Shown in pieces: positions 18,937-27,871 of a DNA stretch of 64,000 bases. Below the pieces are notes generated by a model. It saw only the letters and a program-made list of their open reading frames with translations, was not told where the DNA came from and made no database searches. Position numbers and translations under genes: made by a program. The DNA comes from Pelagibius sp050330205 (GTDB taxonomy: Bacteria > Pseudomonadota > Alphaproteobacteria > Kiloniellales > Kiloniellaceae), in assembly GCA_050330205.1 (NCBI GenBank), contig JBHJOA010000042.1, positions 1 through 64,000 on the forward strand, in the 5' to 3' direction. Every line of letters starts with the position of its first letter. Position 1 is the first letter of the stretch.

Positions 18937-18952
18937 GTTCATATACATGAAC
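18937..18952. promoter_or_regulatory. Candidate IclR operator between iclR and liv operon
   Basis: GTTCATATACATGAAC is a perfect inverted repeat, GTTCAT-N4-ATGAAC, in an AT-rich patch of the divergent promoter gap. Its symmetry and length resemble IclR-family operators. It sits about 70 bp upstream of the IclR start and 105 bp upstream of livG. Confidence 0.6.
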
Positions 18953-19056
18953 TTTGTTGCTTGCATCGGAAAAAATGGACATACCCGGGCCGCTTAGGTA
19001 GCTTTTGGAAACTTTCCGGGACGGAACCAACGGGAAGCGCAACAGGCGGGGAGGAC

Positions 19057-19812
19057 ATGGCAGAAGACATCATTCTGTCCGCGAACGGCTTGACCAAGGA
19101 ATTCAAGGGGTTCGTGGCCGTCGACGGCGTCGATCTGATGATCGGGCGTGGCAAGATCCATGCCCTGATCGGCCCCAACGGCGCCGGCAAGACCACCTGC
19201 TTCAACCTGCTGACCAAGTTCCTCCAGCCGACCCAGGGGGCCATCGTCTACAACGGGCAGGACATCACCAGCCTGGCGCCGGCCGACATCGCCCGCCTCG
19301 GCCTCGTCCGCTCGTTCCAGATCTCCGCGGTCTTCCCGCATCTGACCGCGCTGGAAAACGTCCGCATCGCCCTGCAGCGCCGGCGCGGCGAGAGCTTCGA
19401 CTTCTGGCGCTCCGAGACCGTGCTGCGCCGCTTCAACGACGAAGCCATGGGGCACCTCGAGGACGTCGGCCTGACCGAGTTCGCACACGAAAAGGCCGGC
19501 GAACTGCCCTACGGCCGCAAGCGGGCGCTGGAGATCGCGACGACCCTGGCGCTCGACCCGGAACTGCTGCTGCTCGACGAGCCCACCGCCGGCATGGCCC
19601 AGCAGGACATCGAGCGCATCACCGCCCTCGTCAGCCGCATCGCCAAGGACCGGACGATCCTCATGGTCGAGCACAATCTCTCGGTGGTCGCCTCGCTGGC
19701 CGACCACATCACCGTCCTGGCCCGCGGCAAGGTGCTGGCCGAGGGCGACTACGCAACGGTGTCGAAGGATCCCCGCGTGATCGAAGCCTACATCGGAGCC
19801 GGCCATGCCTGA
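19057..19812 (+). CDS. livG: Branched-chain-type ABC ATPase, LivG
   Basis: The 251-residue ATPase has Walker A GPNGAGKTT, a shortened signature region LPYGRKRALEIATTLAL, Walker B LLLLDEP and the LivG-characteristic TAGMAQQD segment. GGGGAGGAC before ATG 19057 fixes the start. It is the first gene of a five-gene importer (order ATPase, ATPase, binding protein, permease, permease). The signature LPYG instead of LSGG is frequent in LivG-like proteins. It energises uptake with LivF; the substrate is considered under the binding protein. Confidence 0.9.
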   Translation: MAEDIILSANGLTKEFKGFVAVDGVDLMIGRGKIHALIGPNGAGKTTCFNLLTKFLQPTQGAIVYNGQDITSLAPADIARLGLVRSFQISAVFPHLTALENVRIALQRRRGESFDFWRSETVLRRFNDEAMGHLEDVGLTEFAHEKAGELPYGRKRALEIATTLALDPELLLLDEPTAGMAQQDIERITALVSRIAKDRTILMVEHNLSVVASLADHITVLARGKVLAEGDYATVSKDPRVIEAYIGAGHA

Positions 19813-20551
19813 GGCCGCCGCCGCGACTTCCCCGGCGCCGGCCGCGGCCGGCAGCCCCCTGCTCGCGGTCTCCGGCCTCGAGGGCTGGTACGGCGAGAGC
19901 CATGTGCTGCACGGCATCACCTTCGACGTCCGCGAAGGCGAGGTGGTGACCCTGCTCGGCCGCAACGGCGCCGGCAAGACCACCACCTTGAAGGCGATCA
20001 TGGGCATCCTGATCCAGCGCCGGGGTTCGGTGACATTCGAGGGCAGCGAACTCATCAAGCTGCCGGCCCGGGCGATCGCCCGCCACGGCATCTCCTACTG
20101 CCCGGAGGAGCGCGGTATCTTCGCCAGCCTTTCGGTGGAGGAGAACCTGATGCTGCCGCCGCGGGTGCGCCCCGGCGGACTCACGGTAGAACAGATCTAC
20201 GAGCTGTTCCCGAACCTGAAGGAGCGCCGCGCCAGCCAGGGCACCAAGCTGTCCGGTGGCGAGCAGCAAATGCTCGCCATCGGCCGCATCCTGCGCACCG
20301 GCGCCAAGCTGCTGCTGCTGGACGAGCCGACCGAGGGCCTGGCTCCGGTCATCGTCCAGCAGATCGGCCATACCATCGCGCGGCTGAAGCAGCAGGGCTT
20401 CACCATCGTGCTGGTGGAGCAGAATTTCCGGTTCGCCGCCTCGGTGGCGGACCGGCACTATGTCGTCGAGCAGGGTAAGGTGATCGACACCATCCTGAAC
20501 GACGACATCGACGCGAACATCGAGAAGCTGCACGCTTATCTCGGCGTTTAA
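19805..20551 (+). CDS. livF: Branched-chain-type ABC ATPase, LivF
   Basis: The 248-residue second ATPase has Walker A GRNGAGKTT, the signature LSGGEQQMLAIGRIL, Walker B LLLLDEP followed by TEGLAPV (a LivF hallmark), and an H-loop in VEQN. The first 25 residues are an Ala/Pro-rich extension. Its ATG overlaps the end of livG by eight bases. It forms the nucleotide-binding heterodimer with LivG. Confidence 0.9.
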   Translation: MPEAAAATSPAPAAAGSPLLAVSGLEGWYGESHVLHGITFDVREGEVVTLLGRNGAGKTTTLKAIMGILIQRRGSVTFEGSELIKLPARAIARHGISYCPEERGIFASLSVEENLMLPPRVRPGGLTVEQIYELFPNLKERRASQGTKLSGGEQQMLAIGRILRTGAKLLLLDEPTEGLAPVIVQQIGHTIARLKQQGFTIVLVEQNFRFAASVADRHYVVEQGKVIDTILNDDIDANIEKLHAYLGV

Positions 20552-20597
20552 CGATTGGAAACCGGCGCTTCGCGCCGCAGACGGGAGGAAAATACAA

Positions 20598-21797
20598 ATG
20601 CAGAAAGCAAGATTGCTGCTGGCATCGGTAGCGGCGGTTCTGGTCGCCGCCCCGGCCTATGCCGACATTTCGGTGAAGATCGGCGTCATGAACGACCGCT
20701 CCGGCACCTATGCCGACCTGTCGGGCGAAGGCTCGGTGGTGGCCGCGCGCATGGCGGTCGAGGACTTCGGCGCCGGCTCCAAGGGCATCAACGTCACCAT
20801 CGTCTCGGCCGACCACCAGAACAAGCCGGACATCGCCTCCAACCTGGCGCGCCAGTGGTACGATGCCGAGGACGTCGACGTCATCGCCGACGTGCCGACC
20901 TCCTCCGCGGCGCTGGCCGTGAACGACATCACCCGCGAGAAGAACAAGGTGTTCCTGGTCTCCGGCGCGGCGACCTCCGACCTCACCGGCCCGGCCTGCT
21001 CGCCGAACACGGTCCACTGGACCTACGACACCTGGTCGCTGGCCCACGGCACCGGCCAGGCCATGGTCGAGACCGGCGGCGATTCCTGGTTCTTCCTGAC
21101 TGCCGACTACGCCTTCGGCCATGCCCTGGAGCGCGATACCGGCGCCGTGGTCGAGGCCTCCGGCGGCAAGGTGCTGGGCGCCGTCCGGCACCCCTTCCCG
21201 GGCCAGGACTTCTCCTCCTTCCTGCTGCAGGCCCAGGCTTCCGGCGCCAAGGTAATCGGCCTCGCCAACGCCGGCGCCGACACCACCAACGCCATCAAGC
21301 AGGCGCACGAATTCGGCATCACTCAGGGCGGCCAGAATCTCGCTGGCCTGCTGATCTTCATCACCGACGTCAACGCCCTCGGCCTCGAGCCGGCACAGGG
21401 CCTGGTGCTGACCGAGGCCTTCTATTGGGACCTCAACGACGACACCCGGGCGTGGTCGGAGCGCTTCGCCGCTGCACACAACGGCAGCAAGCCGACGATG
21501 GTTCAGGCAGGCGTCTACGCCTCCGTGCTGCACTACCTGAAGGCCGTCGAGGCGGCGGGCAGCAAGGACTCCGAAGCGGTCATGGCCAAGATGAAGGAGA
21601 TGCCGAGCGAGGATCCGCTGTTCGGCCAGGGTCAGGTGCGCCAGGACGGCCGCCACGTGCATGATATGTACCTCTTCCAGGTGAAGAGCCCGGACCGGTC
21701 GAGCGGTGTCTGGGACTACTACGATGTCCTCGCCACCATCCCCGCCGAGCGTGCCTTCCGCCCGATCAACGAGGGGAACTGCCCGCTCGTCAACTAA
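20598..21797 (+). CDS. Periplasmic ligand-binding protein of the branched-chain/amide class
   Basis: The 399-residue product has a signal peptide (about residues 1-22, ending AYADI) and a type I periplasmic-binding fold (Peripla_BP_6) starting KIGVMNDRSGTYADLSG. This fold is used by LivK but also by AmiC, UrtA and many aromatic-acid or amide binders. The motif MNDRSGTYAD suggests the broad ABC importers whose ligands range beyond leucine, so a carboxylate or aromatic ligand under IclR control is plausible. A GGGAGGAAA ribosome site precedes the ATG. Confidence 0.85.
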   Translation: MQKARLLLASVAAVLVAAPAYADISVKIGVMNDRSGTYADLSGEGSVVAARMAVEDFGAGSKGINVTIVSADHQNKPDIASNLARQWYDAEDVDVIADVPTSSAALAVNDITREKNKVFLVSGAATSDLTGPACSPNTVHWTYDTWSLAHGTGQAMVETGGDSWFFLTADYAFGHALERDTGAVVEASGGKVLGAVRHPFPGQDFSSFLLQAQASGAKVIGLANAGADTTNAIKQAHEFGITQGGQNLAGLLIFITDVNALGLEPAQGLVLTEAFYWDLNDDTRAWSERFAAAHNGSKPTMVQAGVYASVLHYLKAVEAAGSKDSEAVMAKMKEMPSEDPLFGQGQVRQDGRHVHDMYLFQVKSPDRSSGVWDYYDVLATIPAERAFRPINEGNCPLVN

Positions 21798-21863
21798 CGA
21801 TCAAGTGTGCTCGGGGCGCGCCGGTTCCGCCGGCGCGTCCCCCCGCTCCCTAGGACCCGTCCC

Positions 21864-22751
21864 ATGTTCGAGCTTCTCGGTATCCCGCCACAGGCGCTGT
21901 TCGGGCAACTGCTCCTCGGCCTGATCAACGGCTCGTTCTACGCCATGCTCAGCCTTGGGCTCGCCGTCATCTTCGGCCTGCTGAACATCATCAACTTCAC
22001 CCACGGCGCGCAGTACATGATGGGCGCCTTCGTGGCGTGGATGCTGCTGTACTACCTGGGTATCGGCTACTGGGGCGCCCTGATCCTGGCGCCGGTGATC
22101 GTCGGCGTGACCGGGATCATTCTCGAACGCCTGATGATCTCCAAACTGTATCATCTGGACCACCTCTACGGCCTGCTCCTCACCTTCGGCCTGGCGCTGA
22201 TCATTCAGGGCCTGTTCCGCAACGAGTACGGCATCTCCGGCCAGTCCTACAGCATTCCCTCGCAACTCACGGGCGGCCAGAACCTCGGCTTCATGTTCCT
22301 GCCGAATTACCGGATCTGGGTCGTCGCGGTCTCGGTGACCGTGTGCCTCGGCACCTGGTTCGTCATCGAGAAGACGCGCCTCGGCGCCTACCTGCGCGCG
22401 GCCACCGAGAACCCGGTGCTGGTCGGTGCCTTCGGCATCAATGTGCCGCGCCTGGTGACGCTGACCTACGGCTTCGGCGTCGGCCTCGCCGCGCTGGCCG
22501 GGGTGCTCGCCGCGCCGATCTATTCGGTCAACCCCAACATGGGCGCCGACCTTATCATCGTCGTCTTCGCCGTGGTGGTGATCGGCGGCATGGGATCGAT
22601 CCTCGGTGCCATCGTCACCGGTTTCGGGCTCGGGCTGATCGAGGGCCTCACCAAGGTGTTCTATCCGGAAGGCTCCGCCGTGGTCATCTTCGTCATCATG
22701 GCCATCGTGCTGCTGGTGAAACCCGCCGGCCTGTTCGGGAGGACCGCGTGA
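21864..22751 (+). CDS. livH: Branched-chain-type ABC permease, LivH
   Basis: The 295-residue membrane protein has about eight hydrophobic helices and the LivH-type opening GLINGSFYAMLSLGLAVIFG. The conserved coupling segment (TENPVLVGAFGIN) is in the middle. ATG 21864 is selected because the first helix follows directly. The stop overlaps the livM start by one base. It forms one half of the transport channel. Confidence 0.9.
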   Translation: MFELLGIPPQALFGQLLLGLINGSFYAMLSLGLAVIFGLLNIINFTHGAQYMMGAFVAWMLLYYLGIGYWGALILAPVIVGVTGIILERLMISKLYHLDHLYGLLLTFGLALIIQGLFRNEYGISGQSYSIPSQLTGGQNLGFMFLPNYRIWVVAVSVTVCLGTWFVIEKTRLGAYLRAATENPVLVGAFGINVPRLVTLTYGFGVGLAALAGVLAAPIYSVNPNMGADLIIVVFAVVVIGGMGSILGAIVTGFGLGLIEGLTKVFYPEGSAVVIFVIMAIVLLVKPAGLFGRTA

Positions 22752-23734
22752 TGGCCGCCGACGTCGAACAGCTCGACCGCCGGGAGGCGATGCTCGCCGG
22801 CGCGTCCGGCATGCCGCGCCACCACCAGTACATCTTTGCGGGGCTGTTGGCCTTTGCCCTGGTGGCGCCCTTCGTGCTCTACCCCGTCTTCGTGATGAAG
22901 GTGCTGTGCTTCGTGCTGTTCGCCTGCGCCTTCAACCTGCTGCTGGGATTCGGTGGGCTGCTGTCCTTCGGCCATGCCGCCTACTTCGGCTCCGCCAGCT
23001 ATGTCGCCGCCCACGCGGCGAAGGTCTGGGGCCTGACGCCGGAGTTGGCAATCCTCTGCGGGATGGCGACGGCGGCCGGCCTCGGCTTCGTGTTCGGCGG
23101 CCTCGCCATCCGCCGCGCCGGCATCTACTTCGCGATGGTGACCCTCGCCTTCGCGCAGATGATCTACTTCTTCGCGCTGCAGGCACCTTTCACCGGCGGC
23201 GAGGACGGCATCCAGGCGGTGCCGCGCGGCGACCTGCTGGGCATCATCAGCCTGCGGTCCGACCTGACCCTCTACTTCTTCGTGCTGGCGATCGTCTTTA
23301 CCGGGTTGCTGGCCATCTACCGCATCATCCACTCGCCCTTCGGCCAGGTACTGAAGGCGATCCGCGACAACGAGCCGCGCGCGATCTCGCTGGGCTACCA
23401 CGTGCAGCGCTACAAGCTGGCGGTCTTCGTGCTCTCGGCCGCCCTCGCCGGCCTCGCCGGCGCGACCAAGGCCCTGGTCTTCCAACTTGCCTCGCTGACC
23501 GACGTGCACTGGACGATGTCCGGCGAGGTGGTGCTGATGACCCTGCTCGGTGGCATGGGCACGGTCTTCGGGCCGATTGCCGGCGCCGCCATCATCGTGA
23601 CCATGCAGAACTACCTCGCCGGCTTCGGCGCCTGGGTGACCGTGATCCAGGGCGTCATCTTCGTGATCGGCGTGCTGCTGTTCCGGGAGGGCATCGTCGG
23701 CGTGCTGTCGCGCTGGCTGAAGAAGCCGCTTTAG
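22751..23734 (+). CDS. livM: Branched-chain-type ABC permease, LivM
   Basis: The 327-residue membrane protein has a cytoplasmic N-terminus of about 27 residues and then LivM-type helices with FNLLLGFGGLLSFGHAAYFG and the coupling motif KAIRDNEPRAISLGY. ATG 22751 shares its first base with the last base of the livH stop codon. It ends the importer operon, and the next gene lies convergently. Confidence 0.9.
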   Translation: MAADVEQLDRREAMLAGASGMPRHHQYIFAGLLAFALVAPFVLYPVFVMKVLCFVLFACAFNLLLGFGGLLSFGHAAYFGSASYVAAHAAKVWGLTPELAILCGMATAAGLGFVFGGLAIRRAGIYFAMVTLAFAQMIYFFALQAPFTGGEDGIQAVPRGDLLGIISLRSDLTLYFFVLAIVFTGLLAIYRIIHSPFGQVLKAIRDNEPRAISLGYHVQRYKLAVFVLSAALAGLAGATKALVFQLASLTDVHWTMSGEVVLMTLLGGMGTVFGPIAGAAIIVTMQNYLAGFGAWVTVIQGVIFVIGVLLFREGIVGVLSRWLKKPL

Positions 23735-23755
23735 GTTCCGGGGGCGGCCGGCAGC

Positions 23756-24028
23756 TCAGTGAGTCCCCAACAATGCCTGCAGATCATCCAGGCAGCGGTT
23801 GGCGGTGTCGAGCAGCCTATCGACCTCCGCATCATCGCCGGCATGCGACGCCTCATGGCAGAGGCGTTTCACCTGCTCCGCCAGGGCGACCGCCCGGATA
23901 GCGTCTTCCGGGCGATGGAACCATGCCGCCGCACCGTCCAGGCGCTCACGCACCGCCGCCAGGTTCCGGAGAACCTCACCGATACTGGCACCGGACCCTG
24001 GGGTGGCCGCACTTGGCATCGAAGGCAT
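23756..24028 (-). CDS. Small acidic helical protein of unknown function
   Basis: A 90-residue frame from ATG 24028, with a weak GACGGG ribosome site, encodes a soluble, almost entirely helical product (EVLRNLAAVRERLDGAAAWF, then EVDRLLDTANRCLDDLQALL). It is convergent with livM and divergent from the Fnr-type regulator. I recognise no family. The frame continues upstream to 24238, but that extension overlaps the regulator start and reads like non-coding sequence. Confidence 0.45.
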   Translation of the reverse strand: MPSMPSAATPGSGASIGEVLRNLAAVRERLDGAAAWFHRPEDAIRAVALAEQVKRLCHEASHAGDDAEVDRLLDTANRCLDDLQALLGTH

Positions 24029-24185
24029 ATCCCGTCGGAGGCATCGGCGCGTCGCATGCCGGACGCGTCCGCAGCGCAGAACTGCTCCAGGCAATTTCAC
24101 TAGCCAGGCACAATCAAACCGTGCAATCGTGGATCTGTCCTTGATCTGCGTCATCTCCGCGACCGCTCTTCCGTTGGAGGCCCCC

Positions 24186-24890
24186 ATGGCGTGCGACACA
24201 CATGACAGCCCCGCGCCCGGCAGCCGCGCGTCCTCCACTCTGATCTGCCGATCCCTCGACGACGAGGAAATGCGGCAACTCGACCGCCTCGCGACGACCG
24301 TATCCCTGCCGCCGGGGCGTTACGTTTTTCACGAAGGAGACCGCAACGACTCCCTCTACGACGTCGCGGCGGGCGCGCTCAGCCTGTCGAAGCTCCTGCC
24401 GGACGGACGCCGCCAGGTCGTCGGTTTCCGCTTTGCGGGCGATCTGCTGGGACTGTCCGCCGGCCGCGAACATGCCTTCAGCGCGGAGGCACTGGCGCCC
24501 GTCAGCCTCTACCGCTTCGACCGAAGAGGTTTCGCGCAGCTCTCGATAGCTCACCCGGAGGTTGAGCGTCGGCTGCTGAGCCTGGCTTCCGACGAACTTT
24601 TGCGGGCACAGGAACATCTGCTGATTCTCGGGCGCAAGACGGCAACCGAGCGCCTGGCCTCGGTGCTGATCTGGCTGGTCCGCCGCATCGGCCGGCAAGA
24701 CCGCGACGGCTGGCGGGTGGACCTGCCGATGACCCGCACCGACCTGGCGGACTACATCGGGCTCACCACGGAGACGGTCAGCCGCACCTTCGCCCATCTG
24801 CGCGGCGAGGGGGTGATCTATACCTACGGCGTGAGGTCGCTGCGGGTTCCGCGGGTCGAGGATCTGGACTCCTACAGCGGCGACGCCTGA
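24186..24890 (+). CDS. Crp/Fnr-family regulator (FixK/FnrN-like, without FeS cysteines)
   Basis: The 234-residue regulator starts at ATG 24186 behind a GGAGG site. It has a cyclic-nucleotide-binding-like sensor domain (residues about 35-125), a dimerisation helix, and a winged helix with recognition segment TTETVSRTF. Glu196, Ser199 and Arg200 match the E-xx-SR code for TTGAT half-sites. Only two cysteines (Cys3, Cys21) precede the sensor domain, so an oxygen-labile 4Fe-4S cluster as in FNR is unlikely. FixK-type control by another signal is more probable. Its 3' end overlaps the arsC end on the opposite strand by 19 bases. Confidence 0.85.
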   Translation: MACDTHDSPAPGSRASSTLICRSLDDEEMRQLDRLATTVSLPPGRYVFHEGDRNDSLYDVAAGALSLSKLLPDGRRQVVGFRFAGDLLGLSAGREHAFSAEALAPVSLYRFDRRGFAQLSIAHPEVERRLLSLASDELLRAQEHLLILGRKTATERLASVLIWLVRRIGRQDRDGWRVDLPMTRTDLADYIGLTTETVSRTFAHLRGEGVIYTYGVRSLRVPRVEDLDSYSGDA

Positions 24891-25351
24891 GCGGAACGGT
24901 CGAGCCGGCTTTTCAGGTCCTTCAACTGCGCCTCGATCCGGTCGCGCGCGCTGCGGAAGCGCGCCCGCAGGTCGTCGGGCGTGAGCGCCGGGTCGTCCGA
25001 TGCCGGGTCGGGGACCGGCCAGTGCAGGCGCTGCACCCGCCCGGGCAGCAGCGGGCAGACCTCCTCGGCGCAGAGCGTGACCACGAGGTCGACGGCGGCG
25101 GGGTCGACATCGGCCACCGAGGTCGAGCGGTGGCCGGAGATGTCGATGCCGAGCTCGCTCATGGCTTCGATCGCGTAGGGGTTGACGCGCGACGGCTGCG
25201 AGCCGGCGCTCATCACCTCGGCGGCATCCCCGAACAGCCGCCGCGCCAGGCCCTCGGCCATCTGGCTGCGCGCCGAGTTCGCGACACAGAGGAACAGAAT
25301 GCGCGTCACGCCATTTCCCTCCCCGGCCGCACGGTCCTCGGGCGCCACCAT
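24872..25351 (-). CDS. arsC: Arsenate reductase, low-molecular-weight phosphatase type
   Basis: The 159-residue protein has the P-loop-like LFLCVANSARSQMAEG, in which a Cys-x5-Arg-Ser motif (CVANSARS) holds the nucleophilic Cys, and further cysteines in LCAEEVCP that can relay the disulfide. It belongs to the thioredoxin-type ArsC/LMW-phosphatase family that reduces arsenate to arsenite in the cytoplasm. The ATG at 25351 overlaps the acr3 stop as TGATG. A start 14 codons later (GTG) would give the more usual length. It is the last gene of the ars operon. Confidence 0.86.
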   Translation of the reverse strand: MVAPEDRAAGEGNGVTRILFLCVANSARSQMAEGLARRLFGDAAEVMSAGSQPSRVNPYAIEAMSELGIDISGHRSTSVADVDPAAVDLVVTLCAEEVCPLLPGRVQRLHWPVPDPASDDPALTPDDLRARFRSARDRIEAQLKDLKSRLDRSAQASPL

Positions 25352-26451
25352 CAGACCCCGCCCTCGCTGGGCCGGGCGACTTCCTGCACCGGTGCCGCGG
25401 CGGCACTCTCCGTCTCCGCCTCGGGGAAGTGCCTGCGCGTGCGGTTGGCGAAGGCCACCAGCGACAGCATGACCGGGACCTCCACCAGCACCCCGACGAC
25501 GGTCACCAGGGCGGCGCCGGAGTTGAGGCCGAACAGCCCGATCGCCACCGCCACCGCCAGTTCGAAGAAGTTCGAGGTGCCGATGAGGGCGCAGGGCGCG
25601 GCGACGTTGAAGGGCACCCGCCAGAGATAGGCGGCGCCGTAGGCGATGGCGAAGATGCCGTAGGACTGGATCAGCAGGGGCACGGCGATCAGCGCGATGA
25701 GCAGCGGCCGGTCGAGAATCACCTGCCCCTGGAAGCCGAACAGCAGGACGACGGTCGCCAGCAGCCCGAGCACCGAGATTGGCTTGACATGGGCGGTGAA
25801 GCGGGCGACCTGCGCCTCGCCGTCCGCCCCGAAGGATGCCCGGCGCGTCAGGTGCCGGCGGGTGATGACGCCGGCGATCAGCGGGATGACCACGTAGAGC
25901 ACGACCGACAGCAGCAGGGTCTCCCAGGGCACGACGATGTCGGTCACGCCGAGCAGCAGGGCCACGATGGGGGCGAAGGCGAAGACCATGATGACGTCGT
26001 TCAGCGACACCTGCACCAGCGTGTAGTTCGGGTCGCCGCGGGTCAGCTGCGACCACACGAAAACCATCGCCGTGCAGGGCGCGGCGCCGAGCAGGATGAG
26101 GCCGGCGATGTACTGCCCGGCATTGGCCGGATCGATGAAACCGGCGAAGAGGTATTCGAAGAACAGCACGCCGAGGGCGGCCATGGTGAAGGGCTTGATC
26201 AGCCAGTTCACCGTCAGCGTGATGATGAGGCCCTTGGGGCGCTCGTGGATGCGCTTGAGGCTGGTGAAGTCCACCGCCACCATCATCGGATAGACCATGA
26301 ACCAGATCAGCACGGCGACCACGAAGTTCACCGAGCCGTACTCGAGCGCGGCGAGCGCCTGGAAGGCATCCGGCAGCAGGCTGCCCAGGGCAATGCCGGC
26401 GACGATGCAGAGGGCGACCCAGAGCGAGAGATAGCGTTCGAAGGACGACAT
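25351..26451 (-). CDS. acr3: Arsenite efflux permease, ACR3 family
   Basis: The 366-residue protein has ten hydrophobic segments and ACR3 hallmarks: LGAAPCTAMVFVWS with the essential Cys in helix 4, SLNDVIMVFAFAPI, and APCALIGTSNFFELAVA in the C-terminal half. It extrudes arsenite (and antimonite in some members) using the proton motive force. It sits between arsR and arsC with tight spacing. The C-terminal 25 residues are Ala/Glu-rich and variable. Confidence 0.94.
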   Translation of the reverse strand: MSSFERYLSLWVALCIVAGIALGSLLPDAFQALAALEYGSVNFVVAVLIWFMVYPMMVAVDFTSLKRIHERPKGLIITLTVNWLIKPFTMAALGVLFFEYLFAGFIDPANAGQYIAGLILLGAAPCTAMVFVWSQLTRGDPNYTLVQVSLNDVIMVFAFAPIVALLLGVTDIVVPWETLLLSVVLYVVIPLIAGVITRRHLTRRASFGADGEAQVARFTAHVKPISVLGLLATVVLLFGFQGQVILDRPLLIALIAVPLLIQSYGIFAIAYGAAYLWRVPFNVAAPCALIGTSNFFELAVAVAIGLFGLNSGAALVTVVGVLVEVPVMLSLVAFANRTRRHFPEAETESAAAAPVQEVARPSEGGV

Positions 26452-26454
26452 GGG

Positions 26455-26838
26455 TCAGGCGTTTCTCCTGCCGGGGGCGGCGGGACGGCGGGCGGGCGCC
26501 CCGTTGCCGGTGTCGAAGACGGCGTTGAGCAGCGCGGCGAGCGGCAGCAGGCTCTCCGGGTTCAACGAGTAGCAGACGCGCGGCCGCTCGATCTCGCCGG
26601 TGATGATGCCGGCCGCCTTCAGGATCCGCAGGTGCTCGGATACCGTCGACTGGGCGAGCCCCACCTCGTCGACGATGTCGCAGCCGATGCAGGAGCGCTT
26701 CTCCAGCAGCAGGCGGACGATGTGGATGCGCGCGGGATGGCCGAGGGCCTTGGCGACGGCGGCCAGGGCCTCGGCGGAGGCCGGCTCGCCGCCGGGCGGG
26801 CGGGCGCCGCGTGACGGCTTCGCGGTGACGGTCTGCAT
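26455..26838 (-). CDS. arsR: ArsR arsenite-responsive repressor
   Basis: The 127-residue winged-helix repressor has CIGCDIVDEVGLAQSTVSEHL, placing a Cys-x2-Cys pair next to the recognition helix, and a third Cys in PRVCYSL. These form a three-thiol As(III) site. The location of cysteines differs from plasmid R773 ArsR (CVC) and is typical of a second ArsR class found with acr3. It starts the operon arsR-acr3-arsC and should bind the dyad at 26850-26865. Confidence 0.9.
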   Translation of the reverse strand: MQTVTAKPSRGARPPGGEPASAEALAAVAKALGHPARIHIVRLLLEKRSCIGCDIVDEVGLAQSTVSEHLRILKAAGIITGEIERPRVCYSLNPESLLPLAALLNAVFDTGNGAPARRPAAPGRRNA

Positions 26839-26849
26839 CTGGCAATCCC

Positions 26850-26865
26850 ATCGTTATTCGACGAT
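26850..26865 (-). promoter_or_regulatory. Candidate ArsR operator
   Basis: ATCGT-N6-ACGAT is a perfect inverted repeat 12 bases upstream of the arsR start, inside the only AT-rich patch of the 94-bp promoter gap. Its position over or just downstream of the promoter is what is expected for autorepression by ArsR. Confidence 0.5.
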
Positions 26866-26932
26866 ATGCGATGTATGGGGCCGGGGCGGCCAAAAGGCAA
26901 GCGGAACCTGAGGGGCCCTTGCCGGTCCGCGG

Positions 26933-27319
26933 TCAGTCGCGCTCCGACCCCGGGGCGTTGGTCGACCAGATGATGCTGAGCAAGAGCCCCTTGGCGCGTG
27001 GCAGCACGGCCAGAACGAGAGCCAGCGCGAAGAGAGGCCAGACCGTCATCGCCAGCCAGGTCGGCCACTGGACGTGGTGCTCGACCATCAGGATGACCGG
27101 CAGCACGATATGCCCGACCACCAGGATGGTGAGCCAGGGGGCGCCGTCGTCGGAGCGTATGTGCCCAAGCGGCTCATCGCAGGCGGCGCAACGATCGACC
27201 TGCTTCAGGTAGCTTGCGAAGAGCCTGCCCTTGCCACAGGCGGGACAGCGCCCCTGCACGCCCCGCCACATGGCGTCGCGCAGCGGCGTTTCCCTGCGCG
27301 ACTGCGATGGCTCCATCAT
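26933..27319 (-). CDS. DUF983-family membrane protein
   Basis: The 128-residue protein has a treble-clef-like zinc motif (CPACGKGRL then CAACDEPLG) followed by two or three membrane helices and the conserved HIRSDDGAPWLT segment. This arrangement is typical of the alphaproteobacterial DUF983 family, often encoded near cytochrome oxidase genes. ATG 27319 or 27316 is the start, behind GGGGCG. Function unknown; a role in oxidase assembly is only a suggestion from other genomes. Confidence 0.78.
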   Translation of the reverse strand: MMEPSQSRRETPLRDAMWRGVQGRCPACGKGRLFASYLKQVDRCAACDEPLGHIRSDDGAPWLTILVVGHIVLPVILMVEHHVQWPTWLAMTVWPLFALALVLAVLPRAKGLLLSIIWSTNAPGSERD

Positions 27320-27445
27320 GACGCCCCGGGGGCCGGATCGCAGGCTACCTGTTCCGGTTTCTGATCGACAAGCCATCTCTTTTCAGCGATCAGCGCCTCG
27401 CGCTCTTCGGGCGGCCAACGGTACAGGCCGACAGTTGAATGCATT

Positions 27446-27871
27446 TTAGACGGCTTTTGGCCTCAGGCGGCCACGTTCATCGAGAACCTTCACTCGCTGC
27501 CCCGGCATCCCGGCATATTCGGTTGAAGATCGGCGGCCCCGCGTGTCCTCTATGGCTACGATGAAGCGATTGTGGAGAACGCCTGGGACATAACGGACGG
27601 TAAGCTCGCGAAAATCCGATACCGATGCGCCGTGCTTTTCGCAGAAGCCAGGGAGCGCATCTCGATAACGCGTGATCGCCTTCGCCAGGCTCGCCGTGGC
27701 TTGCCCTCCTGAAATCTGCCCGGTCAGAAAGTCGACGGCCAAATAGCCGCCTGAGGCTTTGCGCGCCTCTCCGAAAATGTCAGTCGGGCAGTAGCCGATC
27801 ACGAGGCCGAGGCCGCAAGCTAGAGACTCGGCAAAGTTGTGAGCGATGGAACGAAGTTCATCATGTTTCAT
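27446..27871 (-). CDS. Hypothetical protein of atypical composition
   Basis: The 141-residue protein has a clear ATG and no signal peptide or membrane helix. It has an N-terminal helical part with two Cys (ACGLGLVIGYC) and a C-terminal basic tail. Base composition is visibly lower in GC than flanking genes and its codon choice is less third-position biased, as for recently acquired DNA. I do not recognise a family. It is followed downstream by the DUF983 gene and preceded by a gene-free 245-bp stretch. Confidence 0.6.
   Translation of the reverse strand: MKHDELRSIAHNFAESLACGLGLVIGYCPTDIFGEARKASGGYLAVDFLTGQISGGQATASLAKAITRYRDALPGFCEKHGASVSDFRELTVRYVPGVLHNRFIVAIEDTRGRRSSTEYAGMPGQRVKVLDERGRLRPKAV

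Noticed and set aside
24141..24154. TTGAT-N4-GTCAT as an Fnr/FixK box upstream of the Fnr-type regulator
   Set aside because: Second half-site matches only three of five positions and there is no support from another site, so it is too weak to call.
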